Source: Basidiobolus meristosporus CBS 931.73
Taxonomy: Eukaryota > Basidiobolomycota > Basidiobolomycetes > Basidiobolales > Basidiobolaceae
Direction of reading: 5' to 3'
DNA length: 54,823 nucleotides
Assembly: GCA_002104905.1 (NCBI GenBank)
Contig: MCFE01000596.1
Location: 1-54,823, forward strand
Shown here: positions 35,567-45,793 of the stretch, in pieces
Numbering within the stretch: the first letter of the stretch is position 1
How the letters are laid out: the number at the start of each line of letters is the position of its first letter
Made by a program: the position numbers and the translations under genes
The notes under the pieces: model-generated
Told to the model about the DNA's origin: nothing
What the model saw: only the letters and a program-made list of their open reading frames with translations
Databases searched by the model: none

Positions 35567-35916
35567 TGTTGTAAGAGTCTTGCAGATATTAGAAGTGATA
35601 GGGAGGACAAGTAGATTATGTGGTTTTCACTTAATGATTTATTGAGTGTAAAAGTGGTATTTATACTTATGACATGATCTTGGCAAAACAAACACATAGA
35701 GTAGGCTAATGAAAGGTCCCAAGAGCATGTGTGCAAAGTTTGGGGCTGTTTGGACAACTTTGAGAATTTTCATGTTCTGGGTACCTGGTATTTTAGTGAA
35801 AATATTCTAAGTAAATCCCAACAAGGATTTGGTCAGCATTCTCTAGGATTTGAGGGCAATGATCTAAGTGACTAAGTTAGGTGAATATTTAGGTGGAATT
35901 CCAAATTTTAACAACA
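35567..35916 (-). repeat. Copia-B 3' LTR
   Basis: 350 bp, TGTTGTAAGAGTCTTG...TTTTAACAACA. Confidence 0.92.
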
Positions 35917-36559
35917 CTCCCACTCAGCCAAATGTTCATACTGACTAGTCCTAATTTTGACCCAAGATATTCAAACTTGTCTCTAGCCAATGGTTTTGTA
36001 AATATAGTCTGCAATCATTTCATCTGTAGAACAGTAAGCTAAGCTAACTAAGCAATACTCTATAGCTTCACATATGAAATGATGTCTAATATCTATGTGC
36101 TTAGCTCTAGCATGAAAAGTTGGATTTCAACCTAATTGTATACATCATGGATTATCTTGAAATAAAGTAATAGGCCTCTTTTGAGATAGGCCTAAATCTG
36201 TAAAAAGCTTTCTTAACCACAGTGCTTCTTATGTAGCTTCACAGGCTGCCATGTACTCTGCCTCTGTGGTAGAAAGTGCTGCATAGTTGGTTGCTTTCTT
36301 GAATTCCATGAAATTGCTCCTTTACAGTAAAAAAAGGTGTATCCTGTGGTGGATCTTCTGTCATCCAAATTTTGTTCCCCAATCAGCATCAGAGTATCCC
36401 ACAAGATCCTGTTCAGAATCTTTGTAAGTGTATCTTAAGCATATATCAGCAGTTCCTTTTAGATATCTAAAAATCTGCTTAACTGCTGTAATATGATCAG
36501 ATCCATAGTTCTGATTATGTTGGCTGCCAGCTCCCACTGGATATGAGATATCTGGATGT

Positions 36560-37392
36560 TGTGGTGGTGTAGAGGTACTCCTGGGAGAAGCTACCCAACT
36601 CAAGGTGTGTGAGGTGTCTGATGGGTGCAATAACTATGATGTTGATGTCTGATGGTGCAATAACTCTGCTCTAAACTGCAGGTGTCTTTGTCAATATGTC
36701 TCTATGGTAAAAGCTCCAGCTTCTCTAGCTTCCTAGGTGCTCCAAGTGTCTCTAAAGGCCTCTGTGTGTCTTGTGCACTACCCTGAAAAGCTCCTTGATG
36801 GCAGGTCTGAGATGTACTGTTGAAGGCAGGTGCAGTGATCAACTGCTAATCAATAAGATAAAAGTGTTATATATAGAAGGGATGATTTATTGATTAGGGA
36901 TTGCTTTCCCTTGAATACTATTCCTTATTGCCAAGTGATTACTAATGACAAGGTTCTAGAAGATTCTAGGCATCAGTGGAACTCTTGATGACATCACTAT
37001 GAGCTAAAAACATGCCAAGAATGTCCTGGAAGGTTCTAAAAGGCAAAGCACATCCAATCAATCAGGGATCAGTAGTCTGAAACCTGTGCAACATAAAAAT
37101 ACCATATATGGTATTGAAATGGTAGGTATGGTTACACAGACCAAGGTTATGTGTCACGGGTACTGACTGCTGGTACTTGCCTTATGTAGATACATATGCT
37201 GATCACAAAGCTGAATAACATCTGTAATAACTAATGCTAATAACTAATCAGGGTAAACATCATATGGGGATAATACTGATAATATGGGCAAAAGAACAAT
37301 GGGATAATACTGATAAGATAAAATATGGATAAGTATATCATAATGGCTATATGAATAAACTTGTCTGTGGGAGGTATGTTTACCCTACCACA
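36560..37392. repeat. 0.8-kb LTR-like repeat (family U) with 4-bp target duplication
   Basis: This 833-bp insert in copia-B begins TGTGGTGGTG and ends CTACCACA. It is flanked by ATGT at 36556-36559 and 37393-37396. Removing it restores the copia reading across the THPDISY region. It carries a TATATATAG stretch near 36872 and AATAAA near 37353 but no coding frame. The TG..CA ends, short terminal inversion and 4-bp duplication suggest a solo LTR of an otherwise unseen retrotransposon; a non-autonomous DNA element is the alternative. Confidence 0.7.
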
Positions 37393-38801
37393 ATGTGTTC
37401 CAAGCTATGACATATATCAGACTGCTGGCCATAAATTGATAAGGAAAGTCAGGGCTTTCAGATGGCACCAAGCTCTCTTAATTTGGTTGAGTTTTGACCA
37501 AGTTGAGGTTTGTGTCCATTGGGGTTGCTGCCAGTTTACAGTCTTCCTTTTGGTACTTCTTTAGTATATCTTGAGTATACTTGGATTGGCTTAGGGTGAT
37601 AGTCTGGGTACTTCTGTCTATGCAGAACTTAATCCCTGAGTAGTAACTGAGTTCTCCTAGATTGGACATCTTGGACTCCTTAGATAGGCTGGATTAAGTT
37701 ACTTCCAATGTTTCTAGGTTATTAGTGGCTATAATAAGATCATCCATATATAGAGCTAATAGAGCTGGATTTGCTCTATCTGGCTTATAGTATATACTAT
37801 AGTCAGCATTACTCCTTTTGAAACTCAAAGATTCCAAATAAGAATCTACCTTGCAATTCCAGGCTCTTGGTAATTGTTTGAGACCATATAGTGACTTTTC
37901 AAGCTTACTGACCAAATGCGGATTTATCTAGGTCAACAAACCCATCAGGCTGGTCCATATACATGTCCTCATCAAGTTCTCCATTCAAAAACGCAGCTTT
38001 TACATCCATTTGATGAATAAAGAACTTGTATTTGGCTGCAATAGCCAATATTAATCTGATGGAATTAAACCTGGCTACCAGTGCAAAGGTCTCAGTATAG
38101 TCAAGTCCTTTTGTTTGACAGTATCCTTTGGCCACAAGTCTTGCTTTGTATCTTTCAATTGTACCATCAGCCTTGTATTTTGTCTTGAAGACCCATCCGC
38201 ATCCAATTGATTTTTGGTTGATTGGTAATTTGACTAAGTCCCAAGTTTGATTTTCCATCAGGGCTTGATATTCCTCAGTCATTGCAGATCTCCAAAACTT
38301 TGTCTGAGGGCTATTTAGGGCCTCTTTTACAGTCTAGGGCCATCAATATGGACTGAATAGGCATAGGATAAGTTTGTACCCTCTTTGATATAGTAATTTG
38401 GGTTATATCTTGTCCAATTTAATCTCTGGGCATCTGATACTGGAATGATCACTTCTGGGATATTTCTGGGCACTGATTCAGGCTGAACCACAGTTGTAGA
38501 GTCCTCTGGAGTGAAGAAATTTTCATTGTTTTGCTCTGATTCAATCCTGACAATTGGTGGACTTAGGATCAGATTTTTGTCATCATCTGATGTCATTTTT
38601 GTGAAAGTTTTAAATTTCTATCAAGCAATACATCCCAGGACTTGATTAGCTTCTTTGCTTTGGTATTGTAGAGTCTGTATGCCTTACTCTCATTGCAGTA
38701 GCCCAATGATATGCATTTTACACTTTTTGGCTCACATTTTGACTGATTTCTGGGCAGTTTCTTGGCATATGCTGTACACCCAAATATTATTAGATGTTCT
38801 G

Positions 38802-39151
38802 TGTTGTAAAAATTTGCATTTCCACCTATATATTCACCTAACCTAGTCACTTAGATCATCACCTTTAAATCCTGGAGAATACTGACCAAAATTCCTTGTT
38901 GGGATTTACTTAGAATATTTTCACCAAAGTATCAGGTACCCAGAACATGAAAATTCTCAAAGCTGTCCAAGCAGCCCCAAACTTTGCGCACATGTTCTTG
39001 GGACCTTCCTTAACCTATTCTTTGTGCTTTTTATGCCAAGACCCGGTAAAAGTATAAATACCACTTTTACACTCAATAAATCATTAAGTGAAAACCACAT
39101 AATCTACTTGTCCTCCCAATCACTTCCAATATCTCCATGACTCTTACAGCA
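38802..39151 (+). repeat. Solo copia-B LTR nested in copia-B
   Basis: This 350-bp LTR is in the opposite orientation to its host. The TTCTG duplication is perfect (38797-38801 and 39152-39156). It splits the polyprotein gene just after the integrase core. Confidence 0.93.
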
Positions 39152-41086
39152 TTCTGCACTTGGTCTGTATCCATACCATGCTTCAAATGGAGTAGAACCA
39201 TAAAGTATTCTGTTATAACTCCTATTTCTAAGATGTACAGCAGTGGCAACTGATTCCGCCCAAAAATCATAGGATAATTCTTGAGCATGGATCATAGATC
39301 TTGCCATATCAATCATTGATTTGTTGGCATGTTCTGCTACTTCATTTTTCTGTGGGGAGTATGGTACGGTAGTCTCTTGCTTTATCCCATGAATTTTGTA
39401 GAAGTGGATGAAGAGTTTTGAGTTATATTCTCCATCATTGTCAGAGCGTATTTTCTTGATTTTTTCACCAGCTTCTCTCTCCACCATGGCTTTATACTCC
39501 CTGAGCTTAGACAGAGCTTCTTCCTTTCTCTCCATGAAGTAGACCCATGTGTATCTTGTATAATTATTAATAAAGGTGATTAAATACTTCATCCCACCTA
39601 AGGATAAATTTTGCATAGGCCCACACAGATCTGAGTGAATTAGATCTAATTTTTTCTTAGTTTTGATTAACCCAGAGCTCTTGAATGGTTGTCTGGCTTG
39701 TCTCCCATATATGCAGGCTTCACAGTGCTCCAAGTTAGCTGGGGGATCAATTTTTACTCAAGAAATTAGCTGATCTTTGATCATTTTGCGCAAATAATCA
39801 AAATTGATGTGCCCAAATCTCCTGTGCCAAAGCATTGGTGTTTGTTCATTTAAGTCACTTATATTGACTTCCAAATATGATGGAATATATGCCAACTTGT
39901 ATAGATGTTGATCTCTGATACCCAAAGCAATGTGGGCACCATTTTGATCAGTGATCTTGCATCCAGAATTGTCAAAGCTGAAACTGAGTCCTTCTGCAGT
40001 GGCCTTGCTTACAGATAGTAGGTTCTTGGTTATATCTGGTACATAGAGTACTTCTTTGAAGGTCAGTGTATGGCTTCCTTCACTGCTTCTAAGGTTTACT
40101 TGGATAGTTCCTTCTCCCACTGCATCAAGTGTTCTATTGTCACCCATGAAAACCCTCTTAATTGGAATTTCTTGATATTGGGTAAAATGTTTTTGTTGGT
40201 GTGTAAAGTGTTGAGATGCTCCAGAGTCAAAATACCACTTCTGAGAACCCTTGTTTGTGGTCATATTTAGTGCAGATATGAAAAGTCTATCATCAGTTGT
40301 TGCAGCATTTCCATTTTCAAGCTTTTTCTGCTGACTATCTTTCTTTTTGAAGCACCGGTCTAATGTGTGTCCTTTCCCTTTGCAGTAGTTGCAAAACAGG
40401 TTGCTGTTGCCTTTGTAGGGTCTTGGGTACCTCCTTTGTTGGTTATCATTGCTTATTAAAGCATTTTCTTCTTCCTTCTTATTGGCACTTGATTTTTTTA
40501 ATTCTTCATCCAGGAGCCTTCCATATATGTAATTTAAGGTCAAATCTTCAGTTCTGGACTCTAGGGCTGATACAAGACCCTGAAACTTGTCTGTCAGGCT
40601 ATTCAGGATAGTAACTATCACATCCTCATTAGTAGTTGGTATGCCCACAGATTCCATTTCATCTACCAGCAGGGTAATTCTGTTGATTAGATTTTTCATT
40701 TCTTCTCCAGGCAGCATCTTTGAAGTAAAGAATTTTTGTCTCAGATACATTTTCTTAGCAGCTGAACATGACTGGTAGGTGTCTTCTAATGTGTTCCAGG
40801 CATTCTTTGCTGTTTTTGCTCTTGAGCATTGAATTAGCAATTTGTCTTTAACATTGAGGCAAATGGAGTTAAAGGCACCTTGTTCTTTCTTCTGGTACTT
40901 TAAGGCTTCCTCTCCCATGTTCTTAGGAGGGCATTCTTGTCCCATGACAATATCCCAAAGGCCTCCTTCTTGTAGCAGCATCTTTATCTTCACCTTCCAC
41001 ACTTGGTAGTTAGATCCATCCAACTTTTCAGCAGAGGGAAAATTGCAGTAATAGCAGTAGTAGACATTGCAGAGAGTGACAGCTTG

Positions 41087-41098
41087 GGGCTCATAGCC
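41087..41098 (-). promoter_or_regulatory. Copia-B primer binding site, one mismatch
   Basis: On the element strand this reads GGCTATGAGCCC, one base different from the perfect complement of the initiator tRNA-Met anticodon arm seen in copia-A. Another copia-B remnant at 23128-23139 has the perfect form. Confidence 0.65.
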
Positions 41099-41445
41099 TG
41101 TTGTAAGAGTCTTGGAGATATTGCAAGTGATTGGGAGGACAAGTAGATTATGTGGTTTTAACTTAATGATTTATTGAATGTAAAATAGTATTTGTACTTT
41201 TACATGGTCTTGGCATAACAAACATGTAGAATAGGTTAAGGAAGGTCCCAAGAACATGTGTGCAAAGCTTGTGGCTGTTTGGACAGCTTTGAGAATATTC
41301 ATGTTCTGGGTACCTAGTATTTTGGTGAAAATATACTAAGTAAATCTTGACAAGGAATTTGGTCAGTATTCTCTAGGATTTGTGGCAATGATCTAAGTGA
41401 CCAAGTTAGGTGAATACTTAGGTGGAATTCCAAATTTATACAACA
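41099..41445 (-). repeat. Copia-B 5' LTR
   Basis: 347 bp, TGTTGTAAGAGTCTTGG...TTATACAACA, followed by AATAC. Confidence 0.92.
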
Positions 41446-41757
41446 AATACCGTCAAGTTTTTGCCATATAAGGCAATTGGATGTCCTGGCCAACTGGATC
41501 CACTTGAAATAGTTATAGAGCACTAAAAGACCGCAACAACACCATGCAAATATTGTTACAGCACCAATAAAATATTGTCAAGTTTTATCCCTTTATTTGG
41601 TTATAAAATTAGTAAAACACTGTCATGATCCTGTCATAAGATTGTTAGGTGGGTCACTAATTCCAAGCTGCTGCTATTATGATGGTCTCTTGACAGGATC
41701 CTGATGGCTGATCTGGATTGGATCCACCCATGGGACCAAATTATTTTTCATAGGGGA

Positions 41758-41959
41758 GTAAAACTTGGTCACAGTAGCTCTGAAGGACTTGATAATTGAA
41801 AACTTGCAGCTCTCTCAGGAAGCCATCACACATAGGGCTGATAGTTCCAAACAAGCAGCAAAGAAATGTCTGGTTGCCAGAACAGTGCTGGCATGAGACA
41901 AGCATGCAAAAATGGATGCTTCAGTGCTGCTTTCATCATGAGGAATACAGAGTACAGTG
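41758..41959 (+). pseudogene. ORF-X fragment
   Basis: About 200 bp resembling 5430-5600 of ORF-X in copy A (CTTGGTCA.AGTAGC followed by GAAGGACTTG). It lies between the end of Tnp2 copy B and a foldback element and has stops in frame. Confidence 0.45.
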
Positions 41960-42717
41960 GAATTGTTCCATTGGATAGTGCCATCTAGAGCCATGAATGC
42001 CAACTGATGCCATAGTGTACCATGGAGGCCAAGTTAACCTATACTGGGCAACAGAGTGTGCAACATAGTTCTTCATCTTCATGCAAAGTAGCCCCTGTGT
42101 CTGTTGTAAGAGTCTTGGAGATATTGGAAGTGATTTGGAGAACAAGTAGATTATGTGGTTTTCACTTAATGATTTATTGAATGTAAAAGTAGTATTTATA
42201 CTTTTACCTGGTCTTGGCATTACAAACACATAGAATAGGTTAAGGAAGGTCCCAAGAACATGTGTGCAAAGTTTGGGGCTGTTTGGACAACTTTGAGAAT
42301 TTTCATGTTCTGGGTACCTGGTATTTTGGTGAAAATATTCTAAGTAAATCCCAACAAGGAATTTGGTCAGTATTCTCTAGGATTTGAAGGTGATGATCTA
42401 AGTGACTAAGTTAGGTGAATACTTAGGTGGAATTACAAATTTTTACAACAGTGTCTCATCCATTGTGCTGGTGAAAATTCATTTTTTGAGCTTTTTTTGG
42501 GATCAATGTTGTGCATGATGTGTAAGAACACAGAAGGACTGAAGACATGCATCTGGTATGCAATACCCATGCCACTCTGAACTTAGCTTCAGTGGCTTGC
42601 AACATGTCACAAAAATGCATGGCACTATTGTGGTCCACTGGCACTTTCTGGCACTATAAGTTCTTTGTATAGGTTTTACCCTAGGGCTACTACTTAATAT
42701 AGTGCCAGATAGTGTCA
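41960..42717 (+). mobile_element. Foldback element, truncated copy, split by a solo LTR
   Basis: It starts GAATTGTTCCATTGGATAG, matching the end of the intact foldback at 43267. It has a full first arm, the loop and only about 25 bp of the second arm, cut off where a copia-B fragment begins. A solo copia-B LTR (42102-42450) is inserted in the arm. Confidence 0.65.
42102..42450 (-). repeat. Solo copia-B LTR with target duplication
   Basis: This 349-bp LTR is flanked by GTGTC at 42097-42101 and 42451-42455. It is inserted into a foldback arm. Confidence 0.93.
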
Positions 42718-43266
42718 GTGGATATCTCATATTCAGTGGGAGTTGTCAGCCAGTGTAATTAGAACTATGGATCTGATCATATTGTAGCAGTTAAGTGGAT
42801 TTTTAGATACCTCAAAGGAACTGCTGATATCTGCTTAAGATACACTTATAAGGATTCAGAACAGGATCTTGTGGGATACTCTGATACTGATTGGGGACAA
42901 AATTTGGAAGACAGAAGATCCACTGCAGGATACACCTTTCTTTACTGTAAAGGAACAACTTCATGGGATTCAAGAAAGCACCCAACCATAGAATTTTCAC
43001 CACAGAGGCAGAGTATATGGCAACCTGCGACACTACAAAAGAAGTAATGTGGTTAAGAAAGCTTTCTCAAACTTAGGCATATGTTAAGAAGCCCCTATTA
43101 CATAGTCTCATGATAATCAAGGATGTAAACAACTAGGCAGCAGCTCAACTTTTACGCAAGAACCAAGTACATAGATATTAGGCAACATCTCATATGTGAC
43201 ACTATAGAGTATAACTTAGCTAACTTAGCCTACTGTCCCAAAGAAGAAAATACTGCAGACATAATA

Positions 43267-43998
43267 GACTTGTTCCGTTGGATAGTGCCACATTGAGCCA
43301 TGGGTGCCAAATGATGCCATAGTGTGCCAGAGAGGTCAAGTGAGCCTATACTTGGCCACAGAGTGTGTAACATAGCTCTGCATCTTCATGTAAAGCAGCC
43401 CCTGTGTTTCACCCATTGCGCAGGAGAAAATCCATTTTTTGACCTTTTTTTGTGGATCAATGTAGCTCAGGATGTGTAAGAGCACAGGAGAGCTGAAGAT
43501 ATGTATCTGGAACTCAATACTCATGGCACTCTGAATCTAGCTCCTGTAGCTTGTATCATGTCACAAAAAGGAATGGCACTATCTTAGTCCACTGGTACTA
43601 TCTGGCACTATAAGTGCTTTGTATAGATCCTACTTTAGGGCTAATATTTAAATATAGTGCCAGATAGTACCAGTGGACTAAGATAGTGCCATTCCTTTTT
43701 GTGACATGATACAAGCTACAGGAGCTAGATTCAGAGTGCCATAGGTATTGAGTACTAGATGCATATCTTCAATCTGCTTGTGCTCTAACACATCCTGCAC
43801 AACATTGATCCCAAAAAAAAGGTCAAAAAATGGATTTTCTCCTGCGCAATGGGTGAAACACAGGGGCTGCTTTGCAAGAAGATGCGGAGCTATTTTTCAC
43901 ACTCTGTGGCCAGGTAGAGGCTCACTTGGCCTCTCTGACACACTATGGCATCATTTGGCACTCATGGCTCAATGTGGCACTATCCAATGGAACAAGTC
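43267..43998. mobile_element. 732-bp foldback (palindromic) element with TA duplication
   Basis: Two arms of 346 bp (43267-43612 and 43653-43998) are inverted copies around a 40-bp loop. The element begins GACTTGTTCC and ends GGAACAAGTC, with TA on both sides (43265-43266 and 43999-44000). Removing it restores the copia-B sequence. The innermost 89 bp of the arms are identical, while the outer parts carry about 28 differences by eye. It has no coding frame. The TA duplication is typical of Tc1/mariner-type integration, so this looks like a foldback MITE moved by such a transposase. Confidence 0.85.
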
Positions 43999-44086
43999 TA
44001 TTTATCAAGCTATGGGCTAGAGACAAACTTGAATATCTCAGATGATCACTATGGTTAGTAAATATGAGTCTATATTTGAGTGGTAG

Positions 44087-44440
44087 TGTTGTAGAAGTTT
44101 GTAATTTGACTTAAATATCCACCTAACTTGATCACTTAGACCAATAACTACTAGTCTTAGAGAAAACCTACCAGATGCTTTTCAAGAGATACTAAATATG
44201 CTCACCAAAATATTGGGTACTTAGAATATGAAAATTCCAAGGTTGTCAAACTGCCCCAAACCTTGCACACATACTATTGGCATCTTCCTTAACATATTCT
44301 GTGTGTTTGTCTTGTAAAGACCACATAAAATTATCAATACTACTTGTACATTGAATAAATCATTAAGCAAGTGCCCCATAATCCACTTGTTCTGCCAATC
44401 ACCTGCAGTCACCTCCAACATCTCCAAGACTCTTACAACA
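44087..44440 (+). repeat. Copia-B 3' LTR of the 42718 fragment
   Basis: This diverged 354-bp LTR runs TGTTGTAGAAG...CTCTTACAACA, preceded by a purine-rich GAGTGGTAG. Confidence 0.85.
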
Positions 44441-44442
44441 GC

Positions 44443-45467
44443 TTTGGTGTAGATGTTTGAAGTTAATCTCAACAAGGAATTTAGTCACAATTCACTAAGA
44501 TCTGTAGGTATTGAACTAAGCAATCAAGTTAAGTAAATGCTTTGGTACAGTTACAAATTGCTGAATACTTTCTCAAATAAGCAGGCTTTGAGGTGCACAT
44601 AACTAGCCAGGGGTCAACTTTTGCTCCAGAAATTAGATGGTTTTGGATCATTTTGGCGCAAATAGTCAGAATTGATATGAGCAAATTTCCTCTGTCAGAA
44701 TATAGGTGTTTCTTCATACAAGTTACTTAAATTGGCTTACAGATGTAATGGAATAAATGTTAACTTGTATATATTCTGATACCAAATATTCAAAGTAATA
44801 TTGGTGCTAATTTGATCAGGGAGCATTTATCTGGATTTTTCAAAACTGAAACTAAATCCTTCTGGTGTGGCCCAGCTTACAGATAGTAGGTTCCTGGCTA
44901 CTTCTTATACATAGAATACTTTATCAAAGTTAAGTGTGTGCTAATTAATTCAGAGGTTTACTTGAATAGTTGCCTGTCCAATTGCATCATGTGTTCTACT
45001 GTCACCCATGCAGACCTTCCTTGTAAGAATTTCCTATAATTTGGCATCAAATTTATCAACCATGGAAAAATTCCAGTAATAGAAGTAGCAGACAGTTTGG
45101 AAAGTGCCAGCTTGGGGCTTAAAACTTAGTGTAAGAGTCTGGAGATAGTGGAACTGATTGGGAGCACAAGTGGATTGTGTGGTTCTCACTTGATGATATA
45201 TTAAATGTAAAGGTAGTGATTTTTACATGGTACTGGCAGAACAAACATATACAATATGCTGACAAAAGTCCCACAAACATGTGGACAAAATTTGGGGTTG
45301 TTTGGACAGCTTTGAGAAATTTCATGCTCTGGGTACCCAATATTGTGGTGAAATATCCATGGTACATCCCAACAAGGAATTTAATCAGAACCTTTTAAGA
45401 TCCGTAGGTAATGATCTGCATGACTAAATTTGGTGAATGCTTAGATGTAATTACAAAATTTACAACA
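44443..45467 (-). mobile_element. Copia-B remnant, strongly decayed, with 5' LTR
   Basis: 44443-44565 is the tail of a copia-B LTR. 44570-45126 matches the retropepsin and pre-integrase part of copia-B Gag-Pol (compare 39740-40200) with an internal deletion and many stops. 45127-45467 is the 5' LTR. The primer-site region reads GCTTGGGGCTTAAAAC. It is the most degraded copy and the last transposon before the gene block. Confidence 0.75.
45127..45467 (-). repeat. Copia-B 5' LTR, diverged
   Basis: A 341-bp LTR ending TTTACAACA. Many substitutions relative to 41099-41445. Confidence 0.8.
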
Positions 45468-45793
45468 GGGTCAACCTGATAAAGCATAATGATTCAGAAG
45501 AGTTATACTGAAGCAATCATTATGTTATATCAGTGGGAGTTATAGAAATCTACACATAAGGTCATCAGGGAAAGGGAAGTTGAATTCAGTAAAAATCACT
45601 ACTATTTATCAGCAAGATTAAATGTTATCATGATTGACTCAGCCAGTGAAAATCATAAAATATATGGCTGGGAAAAGGAAAAATTCCATTGTTGGGTCAC
45701 GTGACCCAAGAGGGGCATTTTTCAATAAAGGGAATTCTCAATGGGTAAGAGTGGCCCATTATCAGGTAGTGTACCGGGTACAGAACAAGCATC
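45468..45793. other. Boundary region and FAM50 upstream sequence
   Basis: This is 326 bp between the last LTR and the first host gene, AT-rich on the left and becoming balanced. It contains the CACGTG palindrome at 45692-45709. No gene or transposon is seen. Confidence 0.6.
45692..45709. promoter_or_regulatory. 18-bp perfect palindrome with CACGTG E-box
   Basis: TTGGGTCACGTGACCCAA is a perfect inverted repeat centred 94 bp before the FAM50 start codon. Its core TCACGTGA is a classic site for bHLH dimers (Cbf1/USF/TFE type). Its role here is inferred from position and symmetry. Confidence 0.6.

Larger units (their letters stand above)
36213..41023 (-). pseudogene. Copia-B Gag-Pol polyprotein, broken
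   Basis: The piece 41023-39758 (421 aa) holds Gag, a zinc knuckle CNYCKGKGHTLDRC, retropepsin WYFDSGASQHFT and the pre-integrase WHRRFGH; a TGA ends it at about 39757. The frame resumes at 39733-39152 with CEACIYG and an integrase core: HSDLCGPM, RSDNDGEY and NEVAEHANK keep D, D, E. A solo LTR follows at 38802-39151. RT lies in pieces 38850-38593, 38596-38327, 38282-37905, 37915-37694 and 37669-37478, with LYMDDLIIA as the active site. An 833-bp insert (36560-37392) then separates the rest. RNase H-like pieces (VGYSDADWG, RRSTTGYTF) occupy 36560-36213. At least five breaks make it inactive. Confidence 0.88.
35567..41445 (-). mobile_element. Copia-B full-length retrotransposon, degenerate
   Basis: This element is 5,879 bp including nested insertions. 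LTRs are 35567-35916 and 41099-41445. The AATAC target duplication is perfect (35562-35566 and 41446-41450), and the Tnp2 copy B sequence continues across it. The coding strand is minus. A GGCTGAGTGGGAG polypurine tract (35917-35929, inverted) precedes the 3' LTR. By eye the two LTRs differ at roughly a tenth of positions, so the insertion is much older than copia-A1 and A2. A solo LTR (38802-39151) and an LTR-like repeat (36560-37392) are nested in its gene. Confidence 0.93.
32691..41757 (+). mobile_element. Tnp2-type DNA transposon, copy B, both ends present
   Basis: Terminal repeats at 32691-32707 (TCCCCTATGAAAAATGA) and 41741-41757 (inverted, TCCCCTATGAAAAATAA) agree at 16 of 17 bases. 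Without the nested copia-B element (35567-41445, one AATAC) the copy is about 3.2 kb. It contains the left subterminal region, a plus-strand Tnp2 remnant starting abruptly near 33021, and the transposase-side end (35290-35566 and 41446-41757). ORF-X is missing, removed with the first codons of the transposase. The bases outside the ends are GCA and GTA, possibly a decayed 3-bp duplication. Confidence 0.7.
42718..44440 (+). mobile_element. Copia-B 3' fragment with 3' LTR, split by foldback element
   Basis: Degenerate RT end and RNase H sequence (GYSDTDWG-like near 42870-42900, RRSTAGYTFLYCKG near 42910-42955) runs from 42718, is interrupted by the foldback (43267-43998), resumes at 44001 and ends in a 3' LTR (44087-44440). 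The 5' part of the element is missing. Confidence 0.8.
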
